A stretch of 43,657 bases of DNA, taken from assembly GCF_002078015.1 (NCBI RefSeq), contig NZ_LWBP01000219.1, positions 1 to 43,657 of the forward strand. The letters run 5' to 3'. The translations under genes and the position numbers were made by a program. This document shows positions 32,503-41,644 of this stretch, in pieces; positions within the stretch are counted from its first letter, which is position 1; each line of letters opens with the position of its first letter. The notes under the pieces were generated by a model. The model ran no database searches, was not told where the DNA came from, and worked only from the letters and a program-made list of their open reading frames with translations. Source of the stretch: Niastella populi (lineage in GTDB: Bacteria > Bacteroidota > Bacteroidia > Chitinophagales > Chitinophagaceae).

Positions 32503-33387
32503 ATGAAACAAGTAATACTGATCCACAATCCAACAGCTGGGAATGAAAGCCATAGCAGGGAAAACCTGGTGGCCTTAATTGAAAAAGAGGGCTTCACCTG
32601 TAGACATTACTCTACAAAAGAGAAAGCATGGAAAGAACTTGATTACCATGCAGATATGCTTACAATTGCAGGGGGTGACGGAACAATAAGAAAAGTGATC
32701 AAGCAACTATTCAAACAAAAGAAAAATATTCCAATTGCATTGCTGCCTTTGGGTACCGCTAATAATATTGCCAAAACGTTAGAACTAAAGGGTGAACTAA
32801 AACAAATCATCAGGTCCTGGAAAAAAGCATCGATAAAAAAGATTGATATCGGTCTGTTGCACAACGTGCCCGAAGAGAATTTCTTTCTGGAAGGTTTTGG
32901 CTTTGGCATCTTTCCTTATCTCATGAAGGAAATGAAAAAAAGCGAAACGGAATACGACAGTCCGGCAGCTGAACTAAAAGGCGCATTGAAACTATTACAT
33001 GAGATACTCCTATCGTATGAGCCCCGGAAATGTCATCTGGAAGTTGACGGCACCGACCACTCGGGCACGTTTTATATGGTAGAAGTGATGAATATGCGCT
33101 CTATTGGGCCTAACCTGGTATTGAACCCTCAAGCCGATCCCGGTGATGGCGAACTGGAAGTGATCCTGATCCCGGAAGCGCACAAGGATAAATTCGCTTC
33201 CTATCTCATGCAAAAGCTGTCAAATGGAGAAGATGAATACCAGTTCCATACTTTAAAAGGAAAACAAATCAAGATCAATTTCGATGGAAAAAATCTTCAC
33301 TCCGATGATAAACTACTGAAGGTTGACAATGAAGTTGAAATCCTGATTGAAATCAAGGAAGGTTACCTGGACATCTTAATGCCTTGA
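32503..33387 (+). CDS. Diacylglycerol/lipid kinase family protein (YegS/DgkB-like)
   Basis: 294 residues. Opens with ILIHNPTAGNESHSRENL, then the nucleotide-binding TIAGGDGTIRKVIKQL (GGDGT about 57) and LLPLGTANNIAKTL, the signature of the DAGK catalytic domain. The C-terminal beta-domain includes GFGFGIFPYLM, YMVEVMNMRSIGPNL and DPGDGELEVILIP. The family phosphorylates diacylglycerol, sphingoid or related lipids with ATP at the inner membrane face. A DUF3606-like frame on the opposite strand overlaps the last 12 bases. Confidence 0.9.
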   Translation: MKQVILIHNPTAGNESHSRENLVALIEKEGFTCRHYSTKEKAWKELDYHADMLTIAGGDGTIRKVIKQLFKQKKNIPIALLPLGTANNIAKTLELKGELKQIIRSWKKASIKKIDIGLLHNVPEENFFLEGFGFGIFPYLMKEMKKSETEYDSPAAELKGALKLLHEILLSYEPRKCHLEVDGTDHSGTFYMVEVMNMRSIGPNLVLNPQADPGDGELEVILIPEAHKDKFASYLMQKLSNGEDEYQFHTLKGKQIKINFDGKNLHSDDKLLKVDNEVEILIEIKEGYLDILMP

Positions 33388-33551
33388 CCCGGTTAAGACC
33401 TTTTTAACGTCATCAACCCTGGGGCCAACCTGATCTACAGCTTTCTTTAACTGCTCAGGTGATATATTAAGCTCTTTTGCCCAATAGGTTACCTCATGCT
33501 CGTGGAAGATGTTTATCTGAATATCATCCTGTTTACCTGTTTTTCCTATTC
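33376..33551 (-). CDS. DUF3606-like small protein, start codon lost or atypical
   Basis: The minus strand reads KTGKQDDIQINIFHEHEVTY, WAKELNISPEQLKKAV and DQVGPRVDDVKKVL to a stop at 33376, a near-complete DUF3606 domain (usually about 60 residues: basic start, YWxKxL, LxxAVxxVGP). The frame has a TGA just upstream of ATAGGAAAAACAGGT and no ATG, so it either starts at a rare codon or has lost the first five or six residues. It ends inside the lipid kinase gene, convergently. Confidence 0.6.
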
Positions 33552-33733
33552 AAGGTAAGGAGTAGCCAAATTATCTCCTCACAAATACATTCCGCATTAT
33601 CATCTACGACGAGGTTTGCAATTAAAACCTATATATACTGCCGGTTAACCTGCATTTCAGGCTTTGGCTGATTTTGATTTATTCAGTGTTTGTCATGGCC
33701 CATTTTTAGCATGCGAATTCGTTAAACGAACAA

Positions 33734-34975
33734 ATGGAATACCTTGTAGGGTTGATAACAATAGGCATTGCGGCGTTGGGTATGGCCTGGATGCCTACCA
33801 TCAGTTCATTTGTTCGTATTTCCTACTCTATAGTCTATATTATCATAGGCATTTTACTGTTTTTAATATTACCCATGCTGCCGTATGCAGATCCGCTCCA
33901 GCATCCAGCGATCACATTGCATTTAACCGAAACAGTTGTGCTGGTTGCACTTATGGGATCAGGTCTTAAGATCGATCAGCCATTTTCTATAAGGGAATGG
34001 AAACATTCGCTAAAATTGGTAAGTGTGGGTATGATAAGCAGCATAGCACTTACAGCTTTTATAGCCTGGTATTTCGTAGGTATGGATATAGCGTCGGCCC
34101 TGCTGCTGGGCGCCATACTTTCACCTACTGATCCCGTACTTGCCTCTGATGTACAGGTTGGTCCGCCACAGGAAAGCGAAAAGGATTCTGTAAAGTTTAC
34201 CCTGACTGCTGAGGGTGGTATGAATGATGGAACTGCCTTTCCCTTTGTATGGCTTGGCATTTTAATGGCCACTGGTTTCCTTGCCAAACCAGGAGCCTGG
34301 ATGGAATGGACGAGCTATTACCTGTTGTATAAACTGCTTTGCGGACTGGCAGCCGGTTACCTTTTGGGAAAACTCTTTGGATACGTTTTGTTTTCACTGC
34401 CCGAAAAATACCGCGTGGCGCGTATTGAGGACGGCTTTGTTGCACTTTCTATTACATTGGTTGTATATGGCTGCACAGAATTACTGAATGGATACGGCTT
34501 TATTGCCGTGTTCACCTGCGCGGTAACGCTTAGAAACTACGAAATGGGTCATGATCTGCATCGCACCTTACATTCCTTCAGCGATCAAATTGAACGTATG
34601 CTGGTGGCAATTGTACTGTTGCTTTTTGGCGGGAGCATTGTTAACGGGCTACTCGATCACCTAACCTGGCCACTGGCTATGCTTGGATTAGGCTTTTTGC
34701 TGATCATACGCCCGCTTGCCGTTTGGCTCACACTTAGCGGATCGAAACTGACCTATCGGGAAAAATCGGTCATCTCGTTCTTTGGGATCCGCGGCGTTGG
34801 CTCATTGTATTACATGAGTTTTGCAACCCAACATACATCATTGACCTGGCTAAAATCGATGTGGTCAACCGTTGCGTTTGTTATTTTACTTTCCGTTCTT
34901 ATTCATGGGCTTACTGCATCCAGGGCAATCAGCATGCTGGATAAAGGCAGAAAAACAAAAAAAGATGAGCACTGA
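33734..34975 (+). CDS. CPA1-type Na+/H+ antiporter
   Basis: 413 residues with about 12 membrane helices. Diagnostic segments: LLLGAILSPTDPVLASDVQV (about 123-142) and EGGMNDGTAFPFVW (about 159-172), holding the acidic pair used for cation exchange in NhaP/CPA1 transporters, then FFGIRGVGSLYY in the C-terminal half. Catalyses exchange of Na+ (or K+) for protons at the inner membrane. No cytoplasmic regulatory tail. Stand-alone gene, with no obvious ion-responsive regulator nearby. Confidence 0.9.
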   Translation: MEYLVGLITIGIAALGMAWMPTISSFVRISYSIVYIIIGILLFLILPMLPYADPLQHPAITLHLTETVVLVALMGSGLKIDQPFSIREWKHSLKLVSVGMISSIALTAFIAWYFVGMDIASALLLGAILSPTDPVLASDVQVGPPQESEKDSVKFTLTAEGGMNDGTAFPFVWLGILMATGFLAKPGAWMEWTSYYLLYKLLCGLAAGYLLGKLFGYVLFSLPEKYRVARIEDGFVALSITLVVYGCTELLNGYGFIAVFTCAVTLRNYEMGHDLHRTLHSFSDQIERMLVAIVLLLFGGSIVNGLLDHLTWPLAMLGLGFLLIIRPLAVWLTLSGSKLTYREKSVISFFGIRGVGSLYYMSFATQHTSLTWLKSMWSTVAFVILLSVLIHGLTASRAISMLDKGRKTKKDEH

Positions 34976-35011
34976 GAAGCAGACATAAAATATTATCAGG
35001 GCTACACTTGT

Positions 35012-35512
35012 TTACTTCATCCTGGAAAGGATTGCCTTCATTTGAGCTGTTTCTCTTTCCTGGGATTCAATGATCTCAAGAGACAGCTTTTTTACCTCCG
35101 GATCGGTGATAGTAGCATTCCTGCTCGTCATGATGGCCGAGGAATGGTGAGGTATCATTGCTTTCATATACTGAACATCGCCTACAGGGGTTTGGGATCG
35201 CAGCGCTGCCAATATGATCCCAAAAAGGATAACAGCGCCCACCACTATAGTAATATTCATTTTCTTACTGGGATACATTTTATTCATCATCGCTATCATT
35301 ACCACGGCCATAGGTAAAGACATCAGCAGTGCCATATATGTTCTCGAAATGCTAAGAAAAATATGACTGGCATCATCCACGTTTAAAAACATGACTGCAT
35401 ACATCGTAAAAAATGATATTGCTATCATTAACAGTAATTTTTTGTAGCCCATCATCTTTTTCTGGTCTACAAAATGATCGTGTTGCTTTCTCATTTCCTG
35501 ATTGTGTTCCAT
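35012..35512 (-). CDS. DUF305-family protein with N-terminal membrane helices
   Basis: 166 residues. Three predicted membrane helices (about 23-45, 58-78, 85-105), then a DUF305 segment: YMKAMIPHHSSAIMTSRNAT and VKKLSLEIIESQERETAQMK. The MIPHH motif is the family hallmark and a possible metal site. The N-terminal MEHNQEMRKQHDHF is also His/Met-rich. DUF305 proteins commonly accompany copper-resistance genes. Here it is 6 bp downstream of a truncated multicopper oxidase gene, supporting a copper context. Confidence 0.82.
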   Translation of the reverse strand: MEHNQEMRKQHDHFVDQKKMMGYKKLLLMIAISFFTMYAVMFLNVDDASHIFLSISRTYMALLMSLPMAVVMIAMMNKMYPSKKMNITIVVGAVILFGIILAALRSQTPVGDVQYMKAMIPHHSSAIMTSRNATITDPEVKKLSLEIIESQERETAQMKAILSRMK

Positions 35513-35518
35513 ATTTTT

Positions 35519-35878
35519 TTATTTAGTACATAAAAGTGATTCCCGCTCCCATTTAAAATCGCTGTCATAGTTCCCGGACAGTGAAATATTTTTATTAAAT
35601 TCAAAAAGATGCGTGTTGCCTCCTTTGATGGGAGCCGTTGCCAGGTGAGGCACCCCATCGTCGCGATTTGACAACAGAATGCCATGCCAGTGAATGGAAA
35701 CTTCCTCCTTTTTCCCGTTATTGTAGACGACAATTTTTCCCTTGCGCAATGGCATGCCTCTTTGCTCCGAAGCTTCACCAGGTTGTAGTTCCAACGTAGT
35801 ATCACTGGAAGGGATTTGCCGGCAGAATCCTGAATAGCCCAAACAAATCAGGGCAACAGTGAAAGAAAAACACTTCAT
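35519..35878 (-). pseudogene. Multicopper oxidase, N-terminal fragment
   Basis: From ATG 35878 (MKCFSFTVALICLGYSGFCR, a signal peptide) the frame contains VSIHWHGILL, DGVPHLATAPIKGG and THLFEF, the first cupredoxin domain with its copper-ligand HWHG. After that the sequence jumps to unrelated residues (KWERESLLCTK) and stops. Full enzymes are about 450-750 residues and have three cupredoxin domains, so most of the gene was deleted. Upstream frames begin at a TTG (35914) that is not a credible start. Confidence 0.75.
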
Positions 35879-35994
35879 ACAAATTGGTTGAGAAGAAACT
35901 TTTGTAAGAATCAAAAACGGATCTGCAAGAAATACACAAGGCTATAAGATGACACAATTGTGCCTGCGCGGCTGCGCTACAGCCGGGGAAGAAA

Positions 35995-36390
35995 TCAAAT
36001 GCGGAAATTCTGATACTGAATAATGAGCGCGCTCTTTAGTAAAGGCGGGCTAAAAGCCCGGAAGTTTTTTTGAGTTGAACGTTCGCTCAGGTTAATTTCG
36101 GAAACAACATAATATACAGGATGCACAGTGAATGAAAGGGCGGAAGAAACATAGTGAAATTGGGGAAAAGTATGATCATCACCTGATTTTAAAACTATTG
36201 AAATATCCCTGCAGCAGTTCTTACTTTCGTTCGTATGCTTTTCCATTCCACATTTTCCGCATTCCTGGTCCCTTAAGGTAAACAGGGAAGCACCCACCAT
36301 TTCTCCCATGCAATAGTGAACATTCAGCGTAGCACCTACGCTGAAGCTGATATAGATGAACGTTAATATGAATGCCAGGCACTTTTTCAT
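35995..36390 (-). CDS. HYC_CC_PP-like exported metal-locus protein
   Basis: About 131 residues from ATG 36390 (MKKCLAFILTFIYISFSVGA); a GTG five codons upstream is possible. After the signal peptide come LNVHYCMGEMVG, CGKCGMEKH and SKNCCRDIS, the HYC...CxxC...CC pattern typical of a small Bacteroidota exported family usually found beside cation-efflux and copper genes, and ending in a Pro-Pro motif (AFSPPLLKS). Metal binding by the Cys/His residues is likely. Part of the remnant copper locus with the DUF305 protein and broken multicopper oxidase. Confidence 0.75.
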   Translation of the reverse strand: MKKCLAFILTFIYISFSVGATLNVHYCMGEMVGASLFTLRDQECGKCGMEKHTNESKNCCRDISIVLKSGDDHTFPQFHYVSSALSFTVHPVYYVVSEINLSERSTQKNFRAFSPPLLKSALIIQYQNFRI

Positions 36391-36950
36391 TTCCAACGCG
36401 TACACACTTTGTATTTGATCAACTTACCAATGGACAGCAATTTTAAAGCCAGCTGACAATTAACTTCGGCAATCCGGCCATATATCAGGTTGATAAACAA
36501 CAGGATTAAGATTCAGCCAGCCAATAATTCGCAATCGTCAAAATCATTATCGTGGAGGGATTAAAGAAAAAGTGTAGAGTAATATTTTCCTCACGTTTTG
36601 AGCACGTCTCAAAAAAATATTTACGAGATACAGGCTGATTTTTTGGGAATGAAACGTCCATGGAAAAATTTCTATTTTAGGCGTATAAGTTACCTATAAG
36701 AGGGAAGCAATCGACAACTTAGGGACCTAAGTTTACAACTTAGCGCTGATGTTTGCAACTTTCCAGGCAATCTTTGAAACTTCCCAATCAATCTTTGCGA
36801 AACCACGCTAATTCAACTTTACGGCAAAGAGTCTCGAATAACGTCAATCAGAAGTTCGGGATTTAATTCTGACCGGACTGGCAAAATTGGAGATTAGTTC
36901 TTATTTTTCGTCTTACTAAAAAAATACTAGATCATATAATAATTCATACG
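36391..36950. other. AT-rich intergenic region
   Basis: No coding sequence seen. Contains an inverted repeat ACTTAGG-GA-CCTAAGT (36719-36734) and repeated CAATCTTTG words (about 36768-36800). Either could be regulatory for the gene at 36951. Confidence 0.45.
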
Positions 36951-37412
36951 ATGAGTTTTTTAGGCCGCATATTTCGAAGCAACATGGTAGAATGTCCGCG
37001 CTGTTTGGGAAAAGGTACTGTGGACATCGACGATATTAAACGCCTCAAGAAAGAACTATTCTGGGCACCAGGAAAATGTGCCTATTGTAACGGATTGGGG
37101 AAGGTACCTCCTGACAGAATCGAAAAATTGGACCCGGATGTTGAATACTTAACCACTGACTTACCTTCCTGGGAAAGACACAAAGTGATCACCGGAGACG
37201 ATGACGCCATGAAAAGAGCAAGAGAATTCAAAGAGACGGTTTTGGCAGTCGTTGAAGAAATTGAACAAATGTATTACATCGAAAATAAGGAACCCTGTGA
37301 AATCGCCGGGCACCTATTTCACAAGCAGGGAAGATTCGTGTATTCTGCTTCCGAAAAACAAGAGATGGTTGAATACGTAGAAAAAGTAATCAACAGCAAG
37401 CTCAAAAAATAG
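36951..37412 (+). CDS. Hypothetical protein with DnaJ-like CxxCxGxG zinc motifs
   Basis: 153 residues. Two CxxCxGxG-type elements (CPRCLGKG about 15-22, CAYCNGLGK about 43-51) form a DnaJ-like zinc ribbon near the N-terminus. The rest is helical and charged (DDDAMKRAREFKETVLAVVE) with no recognised family. Cytoplasmic. Probably a structural or protein-binding zinc module, function unknown. Confidence 0.65.
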   Translation: MSFLGRIFRSNMVECPRCLGKGTVDIDDIKRLKKELFWAPGKCAYCNGLGKVPPDRIEKLDPDVEYLTTDLPSWERHKVITGDDDAMKRAREFKETVLAVVEEIEQMYYIENKEPCEIAGHLFHKQGRFVYSASEKQEMVEYVEKVINSKLKK

Positions 37413-37480
37413 GAAGCACTGGTTTTTCCTCACGGGCCGACAATTTTCAGGAATCCGAACTACGTTTAAGCACCATTAGA

Positions 37481-37738
37481 ATGTACAACGTTATCTTAAT
37501 TGGCACAAGACACGAAGCAATAGGAAAATGCAACGCGGATGAATTGTGTAAAATCATTGAACGCATAAACCCGGATGTAATTTTTGAAGAAATTCCGCCT
37601 TCTTACTTTGATACATTTTATATCAACAAGAGTCGACGTAATCTGGAAACAGATTCGATAAACAAATATCTGGAAAGCCACATCATCAAACATATTCCTG
37701 TAGATTCGGATGATGTACCACCGGAATCCTTCTTTTAA
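37481..37738 (+). pseudogene. Truncated TraB/PrgY-like or DUF5694-like protein
   Basis: 85 residues. The start MYNVILIGTRHEAIGKCN and CKIIERINPDVIFEEIPPSY resemble the first third of TraB/PrgY-like haem/peptide-handling proteins, which are usually 230-300 residues. It stops soon after PVDSDDVPPESFF, and the following DNA holds no continuation, so a C-terminal deletion is likely. It may alternatively be a genuine short protein. Confidence 0.5.
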
Positions 37739-37823
37739 CGCTGTAGAGCGACCATCTGATCATGCTACTCCGCCAGCAAGAAGAAAGAAAATAAACGATT
37801 TATTTTATCGCACAACTTAAGTA

Positions 37824-38570
37824 ATGAGTAAGTGGACTTTAATACTACTAATATATGGATTTACGATAGGTTGTAAATCTGAAAAAAAAGCTTCGCCCCA
37901 ATTAAATATTATTCTTTTCGGCTACGATTCTATTGCCTGCTATTATGGAAACAGTACTGAATTGACGGATTTGAGATATGGAAAAATTACTGATCCACTT
38001 TTTATGGATACGATTTTAACTAATGCAAGAGACCGAAGACCGGCGCTGATTGTGTTAAAGCCTGGAGATGGTGCCGCAGTCCTTGGGAATTGGGAGCACC
38101 TGGATACGCTGTTTAAAATAAATAATTTTGAGAACAGAAAAATAGACACGCTTGACGAAAAAGAACAGAAATTCTTTAATACTACATCGATAATTCCCTG
38201 GCTGAAAGAACATGAAAAGCCATTGAAACTTTTTTTGCCAAAGGACGAAAACGAGCATGTTGTTGTGCCATCCGACAAAACACTGGTAGTTCTTATTCTT
38301 AATGAGCAGGAAGCATACGCCTACAATGGAACTGCAGTGAAAACTGGAAGGAAATACACCTATGAAGAACTGGGATTATACCTGGGTACAAAGAAATCAC
38401 GATCTGGCTTTCTTGTTGTACTCAAGCCTGGCGAAAAATGTTCTTACAAAAGTGCTGTAGATATGCTAGACTTAATGACGATCCATAGGGTAAAGAATTA
38501 TAGAATGGAATCCCCAACCAAAGAGGAACAGACTCTCATTAATGAACTGTTAGAAACAAAAGCCGAATAA
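37824..38570 (+). CDS. Lipoprotein with ExbD/TolR-like domains
   Basis: 248 residues. Signal with lipobox FTIGC (Cys about 17), so lipid-anchored. The C-terminal part FLVVLKPGEKCSYKSAVDML then DLMTIHRVKNYRM matches the periplasmic ExbD/TolR fold of Bacteroidota (IKP...YKNVVDxLDEMTI...Y). An earlier stretch, ALIVLKPGDGAAVLGNWEHL, looks like a second degenerate copy. Unlike true ExbD it has no transmembrane helix and no membrane Asp, so it cannot be a proton-channel subunit. It may bind peptidoglycan or partner proteins. The tie to TonB-type energy transduction is inference. Confidence 0.65.
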   Translation: MSKWTLILLIYGFTIGCKSEKKASPQLNIILFGYDSIACYYGNSTELTDLRYGKITDPLFMDTILTNARDRRPALIVLKPGDGAAVLGNWEHLDTLFKINNFENRKIDTLDEKEQKFFNTTSIIPWLKEHEKPLKLFLPKDENEHVVVPSDKTLVVLILNEQEAYAYNGTAVKTGRKYTYEELGLYLGTKKSRSGFLVVLKPGEKCSYKSAVDMLDLMTIHRVKNYRMESPTKEEQTLINELLETKAE

Positions 38571-38689
38571 GCTGATACACTATGAGCACCTATGTCATCG
38601 GAGATCTGTTATTTATTTTATAAAAACAGACATACCTAAGCCTAGATAAAGACATCCTGAATTACAATAAAGCAAAATTGGAATTAAAA

Positions 38690-39517
38690 ATGAACAAACT
38701 TTTACTATTGTTAATTTACTTCTCTTTGACAATCTTTTCTGCGGTGGGTCAGAATGAACAAATAGCACAAATCCAGGACCTCATTGACCAGGAACAGTAT
38801 GATAAGGGGCTTGAAATAATTGACAAGGTAATTTCAAAGCACCCAACTAACATTTTATTTTACTATAAAGCAGTATGCGAACAACAGAAGAACTTGCTTA
38901 AACCGGCGGCAGTTTCAGCATCTTCAGCTCTGAAAACAACCATAACTACCGATACATTATACGAACGTATTCTTTTTTTACGCTCCTTCTGTTACGCACA
39001 TTCCGGTGAACTGGATTTAGCGATTGCAGATAATGAGACATTGTTAAAGCAATTCCCAAACGACATTCACTATCTGCTTAATATGTCCTTTTTGTATGGA
39101 GAAAACCGACAGTTTGAAGATTGTATGAAAGTACTTCGGAAAGCATTAACAATTGATTCCTCCAAAATTTCAATCTTTACTAATCTTAGCTACTACAGTA
39201 CTCAATCAGGTAAATACGAGGATGCAATCAAATATAGTGAGAAGGGGCTATCTCTGACAAAAGACTCCGTTTGGGTAGCCTCCCTTTTAAATAGTTTAGG
39301 CTTTGCACAGGCAAAAACAATTTCAGTTGAAAAGGGACTTCAGACTATTAGGCAAGCTATCAGTTATCAGCCCAATAACCCTTATGCCTTTTTCAATCTG
39401 GGGCTTATCTACCTCAGTAAAAAGGAAATTGAGGAAGCGTGTAAAAATTTTAACATAGCGCGGCAATTAGGCGGTATAAATATGACTGAAGAATATATAA
39501 AGGCGTATTGCAAATAA
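38690..39517 (+). CDS. Exported tetratricopeptide-repeat protein
   Basis: 275 residues from ATG 38690 (MNKLLLLLIYFSLTIFSAVG); a TTG four codons upstream is not needed. After the signal peptide come about five to six TPR units, for example LIDQEQYDKGLEIIDKVISK, RQFEDCMKVLRKALTID, GKYEDAIKYSEKGLSL, and YAFFNLGLIYLSKKEIEEAC. Periplasmic scaffold of unknown partners. The ExbD-like lipoprotein gene is 119 bp upstream in the same direction, so the two may be co-transcribed. Confidence 0.82.
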   Translation: MNKLLLLLIYFSLTIFSAVGQNEQIAQIQDLIDQEQYDKGLEIIDKVISKHPTNILFYYKAVCEQQKNLLKPAAVSASSALKTTITTDTLYERILFLRSFCYAHSGELDLAIADNETLLKQFPNDIHYLLNMSFLYGENRQFEDCMKVLRKALTIDSSKISIFTNLSYYSTQSGKYEDAIKYSEKGLSLTKDSVWVASLLNSLGFAQAKTISVEKGLQTIRQAISYQPNNPYAFFNLGLIYLSKKEIEEACKNFNIARQLGGINMTEEYIKAYCK

Positions 39518-39553
39518 ATGCACAGCAAAAGCAGCTAATATATTGGAACCAAT

Positions 39554-39600
39554 TTGGCCGTTGACAACGGCCCAACTATTTCCATTCTAGAAATAGTTCC
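39554..39600. terminator. Two adjacent hairpins between converging genes
   Basis: GGCCGTT-GAC-AACGGCC (39556-39572) is followed directly by AACTATTTC-n7-GAAATAGTT (39574-39598), both perfect stems. The position between the convergent TPR gene and ORF6N remnant suggests transcription termination, though no long T tract follows. Confidence 0.5.
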
Positions 39601-39648
39601 CCTAATTAATATCACTTTTTAAGTTAATTACTAAACAATGGTACAACA

Positions 39649-40201
39649 CTACCTTTTAAATCCTATTCTATCCCTATCTTCCCATTTCCTTTGTTCCGCT
39701 TTTTCATCCAGCAAGTTTTCCAGGGCATCATAAATTTGGTTGAGTTGGACATCATGTTCGCCTAATCGCTCTTTAATTTGTTTTAATTGTTCTACCAGGT
39801 CATTTTCCTTATAGACAACCCGCCTTATTTGAATAAATGCTCTCATGATAGCAATGTTCATGTTTATTGCCCTATCACTATTTAGTATACCGCTGAGCAT
39901 AGCAACGCCCTGTTCAGTAAAAACATAGGGCAACGCACTATTGGGGCGCCTGCCTGGGTATGTCATCACAAATTGTGATGTCATACTTTTCTGTGAACTC
40001 TCCATCTGCAATCTTACACTTTCCCATTCGTCTCTTGTTAGTTAACATAAAATCGGCAGGGAAACGCTTTCCATTCCGCTTAACAGACTGGTTAAATATT
40101 CTTGTTTCTACATCGTAAAGGGCAGCCAGATCCCTGTCAAGCATCACCCTTTCGCCTCTTATTTCATAAATTCTATTTTGAATACTTTGAATAATTTCCA
40201 T
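39649..40201 (-). pseudogene. ORF6N-domain protein gene broken by a 4-bp duplication
   Basis: From ATG 40201 the frame gives MEIIQSIQNRIYEIRGERVM, LDRDLAALYDVETRIFNQSV and KRNGKRFPADFMLT, the ORF6N (KilA-N-associated) domain. It then goes out of frame. The correct continuation (RDEWESVRLQMESSQKS, then SALPYVFTEQGVAMLSGILN) is in another frame and runs to a coiled-coil C-terminus ending at 39649. The break coincides with a tandem GTTA-GTTA at 40037-40044; removing one unit restores an about 183-residue protein. ORF6N proteins are typical of phages and integrative elements, fitting the adjacent integrase. Phase variation or assembly error remain alternatives to true decay. Confidence 0.8.
40037..40044. 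repeat. 4-bp tandem duplication GTTA-GTTA
   Basis: Inserted within the ORF6N gene. Deleting one unit restores the reading frame from FMLT to RDEWE. Confidence 0.7.
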
Positions 40202-40270
40202 TTTACTAGATTTAAACTGTAAAAAAGTATCTGTCCGCACAGGCAACGATCGACCAAGTCAGTTTATTGA

Positions 40271-41644
40271 TTATTGGTTAATGTCTTTATTTAAAACAAT
40301 TGTAGTATCGGTTTGTACCAACCGCATCCCATCCCTCTTTATCCACAACTCTTTTATTTTATTAGCAGCCTCTTCCGGCGAAATACGGATATACTTATAA
40401 AAATCCTTTGTTCGTTTGTGGCCGCTGATCTTCATTATCAGCTCAACCGGTGTGCCAGCCAGGAATTCATTGGTGCAGAATGACCGGCGGGCAGTATGCG
40501 AAGTGATCCAGTCGTATTTGGGTTTTATGACCTCGATACTTTTGTTTCCTTTTTTGTAGGAGAATTTAATGGAGCGGTTTAGTCCAGCCAGTTTGCCGAT
40601 GGTTTTAATGTGGCGGTTAAATTCAGGATTGGTAAGTGCGGGTATGCGCTCACGGAACTGGCAAGTGAAGATATGCTTGGCTTCCTCGCGTAAGGGAATA
40701 ATAACCCAGTGATCTGATTTTTCCTGTTTCTTGTATAACATATCAATTTGCAGATCTTCGGGCTTTAAGGTAGAGAAATCGGAGAACCGCAAGCCGGTAA
40801 GACAGCCCAGCACAAACAAATCGCGGTATTCGATAAGATGAGGATGGGCAGATAGATCAGTTTGGTAAATGGCTATTATTTCCTGGTGACTTAAATAAAT
40901 AGCATCGCATTCTTCTTCGGGTATTTTGAAATCGGTGAGGTCGATGGGTGTAATGATCTTTCTTTTAACCCGGTCTTTTATAAAACCGCGCAGATGCTTG
41001 ATGGCTTTACCAATGGTATTCAGCTTTAAACCCGTCAACACCTCTTGGCGACGCATATGCACATGCTCAAAGGTGAGGTAGTCAATAAAGTCGTGGTAGA
41101 AATTAAAATCAAAACTGGCAAAGAAAATTTTCTCCTGGCGGTATTTTTCAAATGCCTGTAGATGTGCCTTTACATTGCCATATACGGTCAGTGTTGCCTT
41201 GCTTACTTTTCGTTCTTTGGTATTAATGTAATCATCAAACTGGTAGTAGATATCCTGCTTAGCTTCTTTCTTTGCTGCTTCCTGTTTGGCAACAGCGCTT
41301 ATGCGCTCATCGAGAACACTTAAATCCAGTGTAGGAGTAAAAGCCTTTTTTACAAACGAACCTTTGTCGGTAATCTGTTTGCGGGTAGCTTCAGCAACCA
41401 GGTCCTCTACTAATCTTTTAATACGAAGTAATTCATCATTCAATTTTACCGGACTACCATATTCAGCTGGTAGCTGTGGTGACACGCGTAATTGTTTGGG
41501 ATGCCAGTACTGTGGTGGAATGTAAATGCCAGTGTTTAGTAGTGTACGGTTCGTTGCACTAAAGCAGTACAGAAAAAAAATCGGTGCAGTTCCGTCTTTT
41601 CTAACTCTCTTGGCTCTGCAAATTGGCTTGATCGGTAACAACAT
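40271..41644 (-). CDS. Tyrosine recombinase/integrase (Bacteroidota type)
   Basis: 457 residues. N-terminal arm-binding domain (about 1-90; IKPICRAKRVRKDGTAPIFF), SAM-like core-binding domain (about 125-235; YQFDDYINTKERKVSKATLT), and a catalytic domain with LTGLRFSDFSTL (Arg about 285), SHTARRSFCTN (HxxR about 380) and GHKRTKDFYKYIR (His about 409, nucleophile Tyr about 416). Catalyses site-specific recombination of an integrative element. The ORF6N remnant lies downstream on the same strand. A tRNA 3'-end-like sequence 160 bp upstream (41804-41828) is a candidate attachment site, though its orientation suggests it may belong to a different insertion. Confidence 0.92.
   Translation of the reverse strand: MLLPIKPICRAKRVRKDGTAPIFFLYCFSATNRTLLNTGIYIPPQYWHPKQLRVSPQLPAEYGSPVKLNDELLRIKRLVEDLVAEATRKQITDKGSFVKKAFTPTLDLSVLDERISAVAKQEAAKKEAKQDIYYQFDDYINTKERKVSKATLTVYGNVKAHLQAFEKYRQEKIFFASFDFNFYHDFIDYLTFEHVHMRRQEVLTGLKLNTIGKAIKHLRGFIKDRVKRKIITPIDLTDFKIPEEECDAIYLSHQEIIAIYQTDLSAHPHLIEYRDLFVLGCLTGLRFSDFSTLKPEDLQIDMLYKKQEKSDHWVIIPLREEAKHIFTCQFRERIPALTNPEFNRHIKTIGKLAGLNRSIKFSYKKGNKSIEVIKPKYDWITSHTARRSFCTNEFLAGTPVELIMKISGHKRTKDFYKYIRISPEEAANKIKELWIKRDGMRLVQTDTTIVLNKDINQ

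Noticed and set aside
32346-32546. 66-codon plus-strand frame starting MPSFYGNFAVDQEQ before the lipid kinase
   Set aside because: Overlaps the kinase start and matches no known family; some protein-like character, so possibly a remnant, but unsupported.
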